From Haliea sp964022665 (GTDB lineage Bacteria; Pseudomonadota; Gammaproteobacteria; Pseudomonadales; Halieaceae), in contig CAXIDF010000007.1 in NCBI GenBank assembly GCA_964022665.1, positions 1-64,000 of the forward strand: a stretch of DNA of 64,000 nt. The letters are read 5' to 3'. Shown here piece after piece: positions 34,298 through 42,666 of the stretch (position 1 is the stretch's first letter; every line of letters begins with the position of its first letter). The notes beneath the pieces are model-generated. The model saw nothing but the letters and a program-made list of their open reading frames with translations. It made no database searches and was not told where the DNA came from. The translations under genes were made by a program, and so were the position numbers.

Positions 34298-36232
34298 ATG
34301 CTGCACCTGCTGGAATTCGAGGAACTGGTTGGCCGCTATTGGCACCGCTGGGCCTCGGCCACCAGCAGTTATCCCCACCATCCGCAAGCCGCTGTGCACC
34401 TCGATGATATCGCCCCGGTCCTCGCCGTGTTTTTCCGCGCCGTGGGGGGAGAGGGCGGTGCTGCCGTTGGCGCCATTGCGGCACGGGAGTCCGGGCACCG
34501 CCTGCGCCTGCGCCAGCGGCTGGGGTTTGACCGCGAAGTGATGGATCAGGCGCGTATCGACGAGGAGTCTCTGCTCCTGCCGCCCCGCATAGACCTCTTT
34601 CCTGATCGGGCCCTGAACCGTGATCTGTACTTCTGGCTCGCCGCGCACGCCGCTGCGCTGCAGCCACCGCCCCCAGCGGAGAATGCGGTTCAGGCCGACC
34701 TGCTGGCCCTGCGCGCTGCGCTTACCGCGGCAGAGCGGGTGTGCAGCGAGCTCCCGGGATTTCGCGACCGCTATGACCGGCTTTGTGATGCCCTTTTGCC
34801 GCTGCGTCCGCAGCGGCGGCTGCCGCCGCTGGAGCAGGCCCTGGAGGTGGTGATTCGCCACGCGCTGGGTGAAGACACGCCGGCATCGGCCTTCGCTGAA
34901 CAGCTGGTGACGTTGGTGTCCAGCCCCGGTGTTCCTGTCGACAATGTGCAGGCGCCGGCGAACTATCATGCGCCGCTACCGGTGCCGCTGTGGGCCACGC
35001 GTTTCAGCCTGGGTACCCACAACGCGGAGCGTCCTGATGCTGAGGAAGAGGACGAGCAGGCGCCGCTGCAGGACCAGCGGGAGGGCGGCAAGCGCAAGGC
35101 GCGTCGTCAGCAACAGGACCAGGCTGAGCGCGAGGACTCGTTGATTTTCAACCGATTCGAGAAAATGCTCTCGTTTGCCGAGATGGTCAACGTGAATCGC
35201 ATGGTCGACGATGAGGAGGATGAGGACGCCGGGAAAGCGGCGGAGCAGCTCGAAGAGATCACCGTGAGCCCGCACCAGCAACAGGCTGCAGCGCGTTTGC
35301 GTCTGGATCTCGACCTGCCGCCCGGAGAGGCCCTGGGTGCCCCCTCCTTAGCCGAGGTGACCTATCCGGAGTGGAACTATCGCAAGCGGGTCATGTTGCC
35401 CGCGCACTGCACGGTGCTGCCGGGCGAGCAGGTCGCGGATGGTGACATCTGGCAGCCGGATGCGGCGATGAAACAGCGCGTGCGTCGTGTGCGGCGGCAG
35501 TTTGAGGCCTTGCGACCGAAGCGCATGTTGCTGCGTGGTCAGCTCGATGGCAATGAACTTGATATTGACGCCGTGGTGCGCGCACAGGCCGATCAATCAG
35601 CCTCGGGGAGCAGCAGCGACCGCCTTTATGCCGATGCCCGTACCGTGGAGCGCGATCTCGCGGTATCGATACTGGTCGACGTCTCACTGTCGACAGAAGC
35701 CTGGGTGGATGACCGCCGGGTGATAGACCTCGAAAAAGAGGCCCTGCTGGTGCTCGGGCATGGTCTGCAGGCCTGCGGCGACGAGTTCGCGATCCACAGT
35801 TTCACCTCGCGACGCCGGGACAAGGTGTGGCTGCAAACGCTAAAAGATTTCCGCGAGCCGATGAACCACGATGTGGAGCAGCGTATCGGAGCGCTGAAGC
35901 CCGGTTACTACACCCGCATGGGTACCGCAATTCGTCACCTCACCAGCGGCCTTGCCGACCTCGGCCAGCGCCATCGCCTACTGCTTGTATTGACCGATGG
36001 CAAACCCAACGACACCGATTACTACGAGGGGCGCTACGCGCTGGAGGATACACGCCACGCCGTACGTGAGGCGCGCCGCGCCGGGGTGCGTGTATTCGCA
36101 GTGACGATTGACCGCGAATCACAGGGGTATTTCCCCCGTATTTTTGGTCGCGGCGGCTATTCAGTGGTGTATCGGCCTGAACACTTGTCGACGGCGCTAC
36201 CAGCGATTTACCGGCAGATTGTGGCGCAATAA
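34298..36232 (+). CDS. norD: NorD, VWA-domain cNOR activation protein
   Basis: A 644-residue partner of NorQ. The C-terminal von Willebrand A domain (~450-640) carries the metal-binding DVSLS motif (461-465) and LLLVLTDGKPND. The middle is charged and acidic (EEEDEQ..., EDEDAGKAAEQLEE), and the N-terminal part is helical as in other NorD/CbbO proteins. Required for NorB iron loading in studied denitrifiers. Last gene of norCBQD; the next two genes are on the opposite strand, with no obvious terminator in the 51-bp gap. Confidence 0.93.
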   Translation: MLHLLEFEELVGRYWHRWASATSSYPHHPQAAVHLDDIAPVLAVFFRAVGGEGGAAVGAIAARESGHRLRLRQRLGFDREVMDQARIDEESLLLPPRIDLFPDRALNRDLYFWLAAHAAALQPPPPAENAVQADLLALRAALTAAERVCSELPGFRDRYDRLCDALLPLRPQRRLPPLEQALEVVIRHALGEDTPASAFAEQLVTLVSSPGVPVDNVQAPANYHAPLPVPLWATRFSLGTHNAERPDAEEEDEQAPLQDQREGGKRKARRQQQDQAEREDSLIFNRFEKMLSFAEMVNVNRMVDDEEDEDAGKAAEQLEEITVSPHQQQAAARLRLDLDLPPGEALGAPSLAEVTYPEWNYRKRVMLPAHCTVLPGEQVADGDIWQPDAAMKQRVRRVRRQFEALRPKRMLLRGQLDGNELDIDAVVRAQADQSASGSSSDRLYADARTVERDLAVSILVDVSLSTEAWVDDRRVIDLEKEALLVLGHGLQACGDEFAIHSFTSRRRDKVWLQTLKDFREPMNHDVEQRIGALKPGYYTRMGTAIRHLTSGLADLGQRHRLLLVLTDGKPNDTDYYEGRYALEDTRHAVREARRAGVRVFAVTIDRESQGYFPRIFGRGGYSVVYRPEHLSTALPAIYRQIVAQ

Positions 36233-36283
36233 AAGCGCCACCGGGAATGCCAGGAGCGCGGCTTGCAGGGTGCGCGCTAGCGG

Positions 36284-36709
36284 CTAGCCAAACAGCAGGC
36301 TCCCCGGTCGGTCAATGGGGCGGTTGGACGTCAGTCGAGCAATCCCCACACCGCAGCGCGCCACAAACCAGACGAGCATGGCTGTGATGTAGAGATAGCC
36401 GAATGTCCAGGCCGCCAGGGGTGAGATGTGCAGCACCCCGAGCAGTTGCCACAGGCCGACGGCAGCTGCGGAAGCCGCTAGCATCCACCAGAACGTGCCT
36501 ACCTGAAAGCGCAGGTGACTGTTCACCCAGGGTGCAACATTACGCCCCAGGCGGTAATGCGCCACAAGCGCCCCCAGGGGCAGGGTGACGACGCTCATGA
36601 TGGCGCCCAGATACAAGCCGTAGACGATAACCGCGGTACCTCGACCCGGTGAATCTTTCCCCGTTTGCTCAAACGCTGCCCGCGCCTCTGCGCTATCCAC
36701 TGTCGACAT
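36284..36709 (-). CDS. DUF4870-like small membrane protein
   Basis: A 141-residue protein with a short acidic cytoplasmic N-terminus and three to four hydrophobic helices (~27-48, 72-94, 96-118). The segment WVNSHLRFQVGTFWW matches the DUF4870/Tic20-like pattern (SH..FQ..TFW). Function unknown. It lies 16 bp downstream of the TonB-dependent receptor gene on the same strand, so the two are probably co-transcribed. Confidence 0.72.
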   Translation of the reverse strand: MSTVDSAEARAAFEQTGKDSPGRGTAVIVYGLYLGAIMSVVTLPLGALVAHYRLGRNVAPWVNSHLRFQVGTFWWMLAASAAAVGLWQLLGVLHISPLAAWTFGYLYITAMLVWFVARCGVGIARLTSNRPIDRPGSLLFG

Positions 36710-36725
36710 GCCGACCTCGCGAATT

Positions 36726-38813
36726 CTAGTTGATGTTCCAGGTGAGCTTCATGGAGGCACTGCGTCCGGGCGCCAGCAGGTTCTCAGTAGACTCGCGATA
36801 GTCGCGGTCGAGGAGGTTCTGCAGTTCCACCGCCAGCAGTAGATTGTCACCCAGGCTGACGCCCAGCGCCGCATTCAGTGTGGCCCAGCCACTGCGTCTG
36901 GTTTCAATCAGGCCTCTGGCGCCGGGCTCCAGCAGCAGGGATCCGCTTTCACCACGCAGGTACAGGTCTGCCCAGAGCGTCTGCCACAGCCCGGTGAGCT
37001 GTGGCTCCAGCATCATCCCGGCGCGCCCCGCGAGTGCCGGAATGCCGGTATCCCAGGTGTCGAAGCTGCCGAAGTCGTTGTTGCGCTGCATCCAGGTGAC
37101 ATTCACATAGGGCTGCAGTGCCTGATCGGCGGTTGCCCAGGCCAGATACAGCTCCAGGCCGTGTGCGTTGGAGGAGCCGATGTTGCGGTACACCTTGTCT
37201 GTCGTTCCCAGGCAATTGTCGGCACCGGTGCAGAAGATGTGATCAATGTAGTCACTGGAATCAGAAAAAAACAGTGCAGCGTCGACCGTCCACTGACCCT
37301 GCATGAAGCGCCAGCCCAGTTCATAGTTGATGCTGGTTTCTGGCGTAAGCTCGCTGTTGGGGTTCACGAAGTTCGAGCCGGCGTAGGCGCCTGTGGCGAG
37401 TTGCATGAGAGAGGGGTAGAGATAGCCCTCCGAAATATTGGCGCGCAAGGCACTGCCGGGTCCGGTGGACCAGTTCAGACCGGCAGAGGCGATCAGGTGG
37501 CTGTCAGAATCCAGCGGCGCGGCGCGCAGGCCGGGGCGGTTGCTGCGGTCCAGCTCGCCATCAATCTGGTAGTAGCGCGCCCCGACAATCGCGGTCAGTT
37601 GGTCGCTCAGGGCCCAGTGGTCCTGCACAAAAAAGGCCACGGTGCGGATACTGGCTTTATCATCGATGCGCTCGGTACCGGTGGTGGCGATGGGGGTCCA
37701 GGAGAGTGTGTCCACCTGGCGGCCCTGACGCACCTCGTCGTTGCTGTACTGCAGGCCGGTGACCACGCGATGCTGTCCCCAGGGCAGCCAGTCCGCCTGT
37801 AGCAGCAGGCCGTCGCTGCTCAATGTGCTGCGCGTATCAATGTCGCGGCGATACCATACGGTCTCGGTGTTGCTCACAAAATGACGCAGGCTGTCCTGGG
37901 TGAACCCCGAGACGAGCAGTCTGTCCAGCACGTCGGAGGCGGGCTCCCAGGTGTAATCCAGGGCGTAGCGTTCCCGATCCCGTTGCGGTGTACTGAGCGC
38001 CAGGTCCACGAGCGGGAAGGTGCTGCGGGCCACCTCTTCAACGAAGATGTCCGAGCGCGACTCATAGCGGTCCCAGGTCAGTCCCAGCGCATGGTTGCCG
38101 GCAGCTTTTTCCAGAAAGCCATAGTAACCCTGGTTCTCGAACGCTGTATTTTCTGCGCGCCCCTCCGGTGTCCGGCGCAGGCCGTGGTCACTGTCGGCTG
38201 CTGCCAGTCGGTAGCTCCAGCCGTCCTGCAGGCCGTGCACGCTGGCGAACAGCGTGTCACCACCGGTAGTGCCGTCGTAGCCACCTTTCACGGTAGCCTG
38301 GAACGGTGCGGTACCCCCTTTCAACGTCATCAGGTTGGTCACGCCACTCAGCGCCTTGGAGCCATACAGCACGGAGCCCGAGCCGCGCAGGATCTCGATC
38401 CGGCCCAGCATGTCGGGATGGATGGTCAGGGGGGTGCCGACTTCGCTGTGGTCCGCCAGCTCCTGGCTATCGACCAGGATAGCGCTGCGGCGGGAGTCTT
38501 CACCGCGAATACGGATACGCTTCAGCCCCGCCTGGCCGGAGTCGGAAACCTGCAGCCCAGGCACATCGCGGAGGTAGTCGGCGACGCTGCTGCCGGTCAT
38601 GCGTGCGAGGTCTTCGTGAGTCATCACGCTGAGGCTGGCACTGCTGTCCAGGAGCCGCTCTTCGACACGGCTGGCGGTCACCACGACTTCCTCCAATGGT
38701 AATTCCGCGCTGGTGGCAGCAAGCCCCGGCGCTGTGCAGAACAGCAGGCCGTGGACAAGGCTGAGAGCGACAGAGTTGGGCTTGAGGTGGAAGGGAGGCA
38801 TACGATAGGTCAT
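36726..38813 (-). CDS. TonB-dependent receptor in the denitrification locus
   Basis: A 695-residue receptor: signal peptide ~1-33 (LVHGLLFCTAPGLAATS), TonB box LEEVVVTASR (~40-49), plug with VTHEDLARM-like region and RIEILRGSGSVLYGSKALSG (~133-152), then a 22-strand-type barrel ending LTWNIN. The compact plug resembles BtuB/Cir/FepA/OprC-type metal-complex receptors more than the larger receptor at 8163. Denitrifiers often keep a copper or haem receptor near nos/nir genes, so copper or haem uptake is a reasonable guess only. The next gene downstream encodes a DUF4870-like membrane protein. Confidence 0.87.
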   Translation of the reverse strand: MTYRMPPFHLKPNSVALSLVHGLLFCTAPGLAATSAELPLEEVVVTASRVEERLLDSSASLSVMTHEDLARMTGSSVADYLRDVPGLQVSDSGQAGLKRIRIRGEDSRRSAILVDSQELADHSEVGTPLTIHPDMLGRIEILRGSGSVLYGSKALSGVTNLMTLKGGTAPFQATVKGGYDGTTGGDTLFASVHGLQDGWSYRLAAADSDHGLRRTPEGRAENTAFENQGYYGFLEKAAGNHALGLTWDRYESRSDIFVEEVARSTFPLVDLALSTPQRDRERYALDYTWEPASDVLDRLLVSGFTQDSLRHFVSNTETVWYRRDIDTRSTLSSDGLLLQADWLPWGQHRVVTGLQYSNDEVRQGRQVDTLSWTPIATTGTERIDDKASIRTVAFFVQDHWALSDQLTAIVGARYYQIDGELDRSNRPGLRAAPLDSDSHLIASAGLNWSTGPGSALRANISEGYLYPSLMQLATGAYAGSNFVNPNSELTPETSINYELGWRFMQGQWTVDAALFFSDSSDYIDHIFCTGADNCLGTTDKVYRNIGSSNAHGLELYLAWATADQALQPYVNVTWMQRNNDFGSFDTWDTGIPALAGRAGMMLEPQLTGLWQTLWADLYLRGESGSLLLEPGARGLIETRRSGWATLNAALGVSLGDNLLLAVELQNLLDRDYRESTENLLAPGRSASMKLTWNIN

Positions 38814-38828
38814 TGGATATCCAATCAG

Positions 38829-39188
38829 TCAGTGCAGTGTAGTTGCGCAGGCCGCCGCCTGCTCGAGTGAATTGTCCAGCGCGGATGTGTCGTACTTTTC
38901 CAGGGCTTGCAACAAGCGGTTGTAGTCGGGGCAGTGGTCAACCGTGTCCGTACCGGGTGGCTGGTAAATGAAACCGCATTTGCGCAGGGCGTCTGCCAGC
39001 TCTGCGCGCCTTTCCCCCGCGCGCTGTGCTCTGGGCTCGGTCAATGCCGCCACGGTGGCGTCGCAGTCAATCCGCCAATGCGATTCCATATCCTTCCCCG
39101 ACGTTGTGAAGCGCTCGTTCACGAGGTCACTGTCGGCGCCGCTGGCAACGCCGGCGGCGAACAGTAAACAGGCCATCCAACGATTCAT
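38829..39188 (-). CDS. Small exported Cys-containing hypothetical protein
   Basis: About 119 residues. Signal peptide MNRWMACLLFAAGVASGA, then a charged mature part with four cysteines (IDCDATV, RKCGFIY, DHCPDYN, AACATTL) that could form two disulfides. In-frame ATGs at 39206 and 39236 would lengthen the N-terminus; none has a clear ribosome site, and I prefer 39188 for its compact signal peptide. It lies 15 bp upstream of the TonB-dependent receptor gene on the same strand, implying a shared transcript. No family recognised. Confidence 0.65.
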   Translation of the reverse strand: MNRWMACLLFAAGVASGADSDLVNERFTTSGKDMESHWRIDCDATVAALTEPRAQRAGERRAELADALRKCGFIYQPPGTDTVDHCPDYNRLLQALEKYDTSALDNSLEQAAACATTLH

Positions 39189-39220
39189 GCGCCCAGTAAA
39201 CCGCATTTGGGCCGGGAATA

Positions 39221-39238
39221 AAATGATGCAAGTCATTT
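39221..39238. promoter_or_regulatory. 18-bp inverted repeat in a divergent promoter
   Basis: AAATGA (39221-39226), TGCAAG, TCATTT (39233-39238) lies between the small exported protein/TonB-dependent receptor unit and the NosR/NirI gene. It is neither an FNR/Dnr nor an NsrR consensus, and its spacing is wrong for a Fur box. The cognate regulator is unknown. Confidence 0.45.
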
Positions 39239-39294
39239 GCTTCTTATAAAGCCTTGTCTATGCTGGTTCCCATGCAATTGCGGGGTGCGAAGGC

Positions 39295-40839
39295 GTGTTG
39301 AACTACCGATTACTGTTGCCCATCATTCTGTCGTTGGCCGTGGGTCTTGTGCTACTGCCGATCAGGGCGCAGGCGGTCGATCGAGCAGCGATACAGCGTG
39401 TCTTGCCGGGGGCCGGCGCAGCGGCAGCGGTGCAATCGGTGCCAGGGCTCTACAGCGCGAAAGCACCGGGCGTGGGCGCAGTTCTGTTATTTGAAACCAG
39501 TGATTTCGTGCATATCCCTGCGTATTCCGGGGCGCCCGTCAACCTGCTGGTTGCCCTGACACCAAGCGGTGAATTTCTGGCCGCCAGCGTGTTGGCCCAT
39601 GAGGAACCCATTCTGGTGGTCGGCATTACCGACCGTGATCTGCAGGCGTTTGTGAACCAGTTTGTGGGCAAGCACGCGTCTGACGCTATTCGCGTGGGCG
39701 CTCACGATCGGGAGGGGTATGTCGGCATTGATGGGCTGAGCGGCGCCACTATCACCGCAATGGTCATCACGCGCACCGTCACGCGCGCCGCAGAGCAGGT
39801 GCTGGCGGCCTATGCGGCCGCGGCCCCAGGTTCTGAGGCGCCGACAGGCGCAGCCGAGCCACCTGTAGCCGAGCCCCGCGCCGCCGAGCCCGCGGAGCCG
39901 GAGTGGCACTGGAGCTGGCAGCAGCACCGTTTGCAGGTGGCGGTACTCGCGGTCGCCCTGTTTGTGCTGTTACTGGTGCTTTTCCTGCAGGACTGGCTGG
40001 TACAGCACAAGCGCTTCTTTCAGCGTTTTCGCATCGCCTGGCTCGCGTTCACGGTCGTGTATATCGGCTGGATCTGTCACGCCCAGCTGTCGGTCGTCAA
40101 CCTGTTGGGTTTCGCACGCAATCTGGCGGGCGGATTTTCCTGGGAGAGCCTGCTGCTCGACCCGGTCATTTTTCTGCTGTGGGCCTTTGTAGCGCTCAGT
40201 ATCCTGCTCTGGGGGCGCGGTGTGTATTGCGGTTGGCTGTGTCCCTTTGGCGCGGCACAGGAGCTGCTGTCCAAGGCATCGCGGGCGCTGGGCTTTGCCG
40301 GTTGGCAGTTCCCGCATGCACTGCACGAACGCCTGTGGGCAATCAAGTACCTCGTCCTGTTGGCGATTTTCGGGCTGGCGCTGGATTCCATGGCCAATGC
40401 CGCGCGCCTGGCGGAGGTCGAGCCCTTCAAGACGGTGTTCGTGATGCAGTTCGACCGCCCTCCCGCCTATGTGCTGTACGCGCTGCTGCTACTTGTTCTC
40501 ACGGTGTTCAACAGCAAGTTCTACTGCAAGTATCTGTGCCCGCTGGGCGCGGCTCTGAGCTTTGTCACCCGCTTCAAGGTGTTTGACTGGCTGCGCCGGC
40601 GCGTGGAGTGTGGCCACCCCTGCCAGACGTGTGCGAACGAGTGCCAGATCGGCGCGATACGCCCCACGGGCGAGATCATCGATAACGAGTGCCACTACTG
40701 CCTGGATTGTCAGGTGACCTATTGGGATGAGCACCGCTGCCCACCGCTGGTGCGCAAACGCAAGAAGCGTTATCAGGGTCGGTTGCCGGAGGATGCCGTT
40801 ATCGCCACCGATGCGTCCGCCGCGCGGACTGAAAGTTGA
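39295..40839 (+). CDS. NosR/NirI-family flavo-iron-sulfur membrane protein (short form)
   Basis: A 514-residue membrane protein that probably feeds electrons to periplasmic reductases or affects their expression. Signal/anchor ~8-27; periplasmic FMN-binding domain ~28-170 with flavinylation motif DGLSGAT (146-152, T152); Pro/Ala/Glu linker; membrane helices from ~212; two polyferredoxin-like CxxxCP motifs (CGWLCPFG ~312, CKYLCPLG ~411); C-terminal ferredoxin cysteines (CGHPCQTCANEC, CHYCLDC). It is shorter than NosR (~700) because the periplasmic part is reduced. With no nosZ in the window and nirS immediately downstream, NirI is the likelier name. The start is GTG (39295) or TTG (39298). Confidence 0.83.
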   Translation: MLNYRLLLPIILSLAVGLVLLPIRAQAVDRAAIQRVLPGAGAAAAVQSVPGLYSAKAPGVGAVLLFETSDFVHIPAYSGAPVNLLVALTPSGEFLAASVLAHEEPILVVGITDRDLQAFVNQFVGKHASDAIRVGAHDREGYVGIDGLSGATITAMVITRTVTRAAEQVLAAYAAAAPGSEAPTGAAEPPVAEPRAAEPAEPEWHWSWQQHRLQVAVLAVALFVLLLVLFLQDWLVQHKRFFQRFRIAWLAFTVVYIGWICHAQLSVVNLLGFARNLAGGFSWESLLLDPVIFLLWAFVALSILLWGRGVYCGWLCPFGAAQELLSKASRALGFAGWQFPHALHERLWAIKYLVLLAIFGLALDSMANAARLAEVEPFKTVFVMQFDRPPAYVLYALLLLVLTVFNSKFYCKYLCPLGAALSFVTRFKVFDWLRRRVECGHPCQTCANECQIGAIRPTGEIIDNECHYCLDCQVTYWDEHRCPPLVRKRKKRYQGRLPEDAVIATDASAARTES

Positions 40840-40849
40840 CCTGCATCAT
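40836..40849. promoter_or_regulatory. Candidate FNR/Dnr box before nirS
   Basis: TTGAC-CTGC-ATCAT matches TTGAT-N4-ATCAA at 8 of 10 positions and begins at the NosR/NirI stop codon, about 80 bp before nirS. An extra inverted repeat, CATGTT (40847-40852) with AACATG (40862-40867), links it to the NsrR-like site. Oxygen or NO control is expected for nirS but is inferred here. Confidence 0.45.
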
Positions 40850-40861
40850 GTTGTCTACTAG

Positions 40862-40884
40862 AACATGCATATAAAATACGTTTA
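40862..40884. promoter_or_regulatory. NsrR-type operator before nirS
   Basis: ATGCAT (40865-40870), ATAAA, ATACGT (40876-40881): one perfect and one 4/6 half-site at the 5-bp spacing of NsrR operators, with the same AAC left flank as the site before norC. It lies about 40 bp before the nirS start. Confidence 0.72.
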
Positions 40885-40922
40885 AAGAAGCGCATTGAAT
40901 CTGAGCGCGATTAAGGGGAAGG

Positions 40923-42665
40923 ATGATGAAAACCAAAGCAAACCGCTGGAAGCAACGTGCAGGCGCAGGCCTGTTTTCCGTGACACTGGGCTTGAGCGCC
41001 GCGGCGGCGCTGAGCCAGGACAAGACTGACCATCCCGGTGTAACCCCGGGTGAAATGGCGTACAAAGGCGCGCCCGTCACCGCCGGCGACGTGAAACGCG
41101 TGATCTCGCCCGGTGCCCCGGATATGACCCAGGCCGAGTTCGAGTTGGCCACCAAGCTATACTTCGAGCGCTGTGCAGGCTGCCACGGTGTGCTGCGCAA
41201 GGGCGCCACCGGCAAGCCCCTGACACCGGACATTACCCAGGAGCGCGGCACAGAATTTCTCAAGGTACTGATCAACTACGGTTCGCCGGGCGGCATGCCG
41301 AACTGGGGCACTTCTGGCGATTTCACCGAAGAGCAGATCGATATCATGGCGCGCTTTCTGCAGCACGAACCGCCGGCACCGCCCGAGTGGGGCATGGCGG
41401 AGATGATGGACACCTGGGAAGTCCTGGTGCCTGAGTCCGAGCGTCCCACCAAGCCCCAGCACAGCTACAATGTGGACAATATTTTCTCCGTGACCCTGCG
41501 GGATTCCGGTGAAATTGCCCTCATTGACGGGGACAGCAAGGATATCGTCACCATTCTGAAAACCGGCTACGCGGTGCACATTTCACGCGCCTCGCATTCC
41601 GGTCGCTATGTTTACACCATCGGACGCGATGCCAAGATCGACATGATCGACCTGTATATGAACCCGCCGCAGCGCGTGGCAACGGTCAAGATTGGTCTTG
41701 AGGCCCGTTCCGTGGAAACCTCGAAGTTCCCCGGCTACGAAGACAAGATCGCCATTGCCGGTGCCTACTGGCCCCCGCAGTATGTGTTGATGGATGGCGC
41801 GACACTTGAGCCGACCAAGATCATGTCCACTCGCGGTATGACCGTGGACACGCAGGAATACCACCCGGAGCCGCGTGTTGCGGCAATCGTGGCCTCCCAC
41901 GAGCACCCTGAGTTCATCGTCAACGTGAAGGAAACCGGCAAGATCCTGCTGGTTGATTACAGCAACCTCGATGCGCTTTCCGTGACCACACTGGAAGCGG
42001 CGCGGTTCCTGCACGATGGCGGCTGGGATGCGAGCCACCGCTATTTCCTCACCGCTGCCAACCAGTCCGACAAGATTGCGGTGGTGGATTCCCGGGACCG
42101 CAACATCGAAGCGCTGGTGGATGTCACCAAGATTCCACACCCCGGTCGTGGTGCCAACCTCGTTGACCCTGAGTTCGGGCCGGTATGGGTGACCTCGGCA
42201 CTGGGCAACGAGAACATGACCTTCATCGGCACCGATCCCGAGAACCACCCGCAGCACGCCTGGAAGGTGGTGCGTACGCTGAAAGCACAGGGCGGCGGCT
42301 CGCTGTTCGTCAAAACGCACCCCAAATCCCGCAACCTTTGGGTCGACAATACCCTGCATCCGCAGGAGAGCGTGAGCCAGTCGGCGGCGGTGTATAACAT
42401 CGACGACTTCGAGGCGGGTTACGAGGTATTGCCCATCGCTGAGTGGGCAGGGATCGAAGAAGGCCCTGCACGCGTGGTGCAACCCGAGTACAATGCCGCC
42501 GGCAACGAGGTCTGGTTCTCGGTCTGGAACGGCATGGATCAGGTGTCGGCCATCGTGGTCGTGGATGACAAGACGCGCAAGCTGAAGCATGTCATCAAGG
42601 ATCCACGGCTGGTAACCCCCACGGGCAAGTTCAACGTGTACAACACACGCAAGGATATCTACTGA
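40923..42665 (+). CDS. nirS: Cytochrome cd1 nitrite reductase NirS
   Basis: Periplasmic enzyme reducing nitrite to NO. Signal peptide ~1-31 (LGLSAAAALSQ), cytochrome c domain with CAGCH (84-88), then the eight-bladed d1 propeller. Haem d1 axial H219 (TGYAVHIS) and active-site H364 (RFLHDGG) and H406 (IPHPGRG) keep exactly the spacings (145 and 187) of H182, H327 and H369 in Pseudomonas aeruginosa. The full 580-residue length shows no damage. No nirC/F/D/L/G/H/J/N haem d1 genes follow; a porin gene is coupled instead. NsrR-like and FNR-like sites lie upstream. Confidence 0.96.
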   Translation: MMKTKANRWKQRAGAGLFSVTLGLSAAAALSQDKTDHPGVTPGEMAYKGAPVTAGDVKRVISPGAPDMTQAEFELATKLYFERCAGCHGVLRKGATGKPLTPDITQERGTEFLKVLINYGSPGGMPNWGTSGDFTEEQIDIMARFLQHEPPAPPEWGMAEMMDTWEVLVPESERPTKPQHSYNVDNIFSVTLRDSGEIALIDGDSKDIVTILKTGYAVHISRASHSGRYVYTIGRDAKIDMIDLYMNPPQRVATVKIGLEARSVETSKFPGYEDKIAIAGAYWPPQYVLMDGATLEPTKIMSTRGMTVDTQEYHPEPRVAAIVASHEHPEFIVNVKETGKILLVDYSNLDALSVTTLEAARFLHDGGWDASHRYFLTAANQSDKIAVVDSRDRNIEALVDVTKIPHPGRGANLVDPEFGPVWVTSALGNENMTFIGTDPENHPQHAWKVVRTLKAQGGGSLFVKTHPKSRNLWVDNTLHPQESVSQSAAVYNIDDFEAGYEVLPIAEWAGIEEGPARVVQPEYNAAGNEVWFSVWNGMDQVSAIVVVDDKTRKLKHVIKDPRLVTPTGKFNVYNTRKDIY

Positions 42666-42666
42666 G

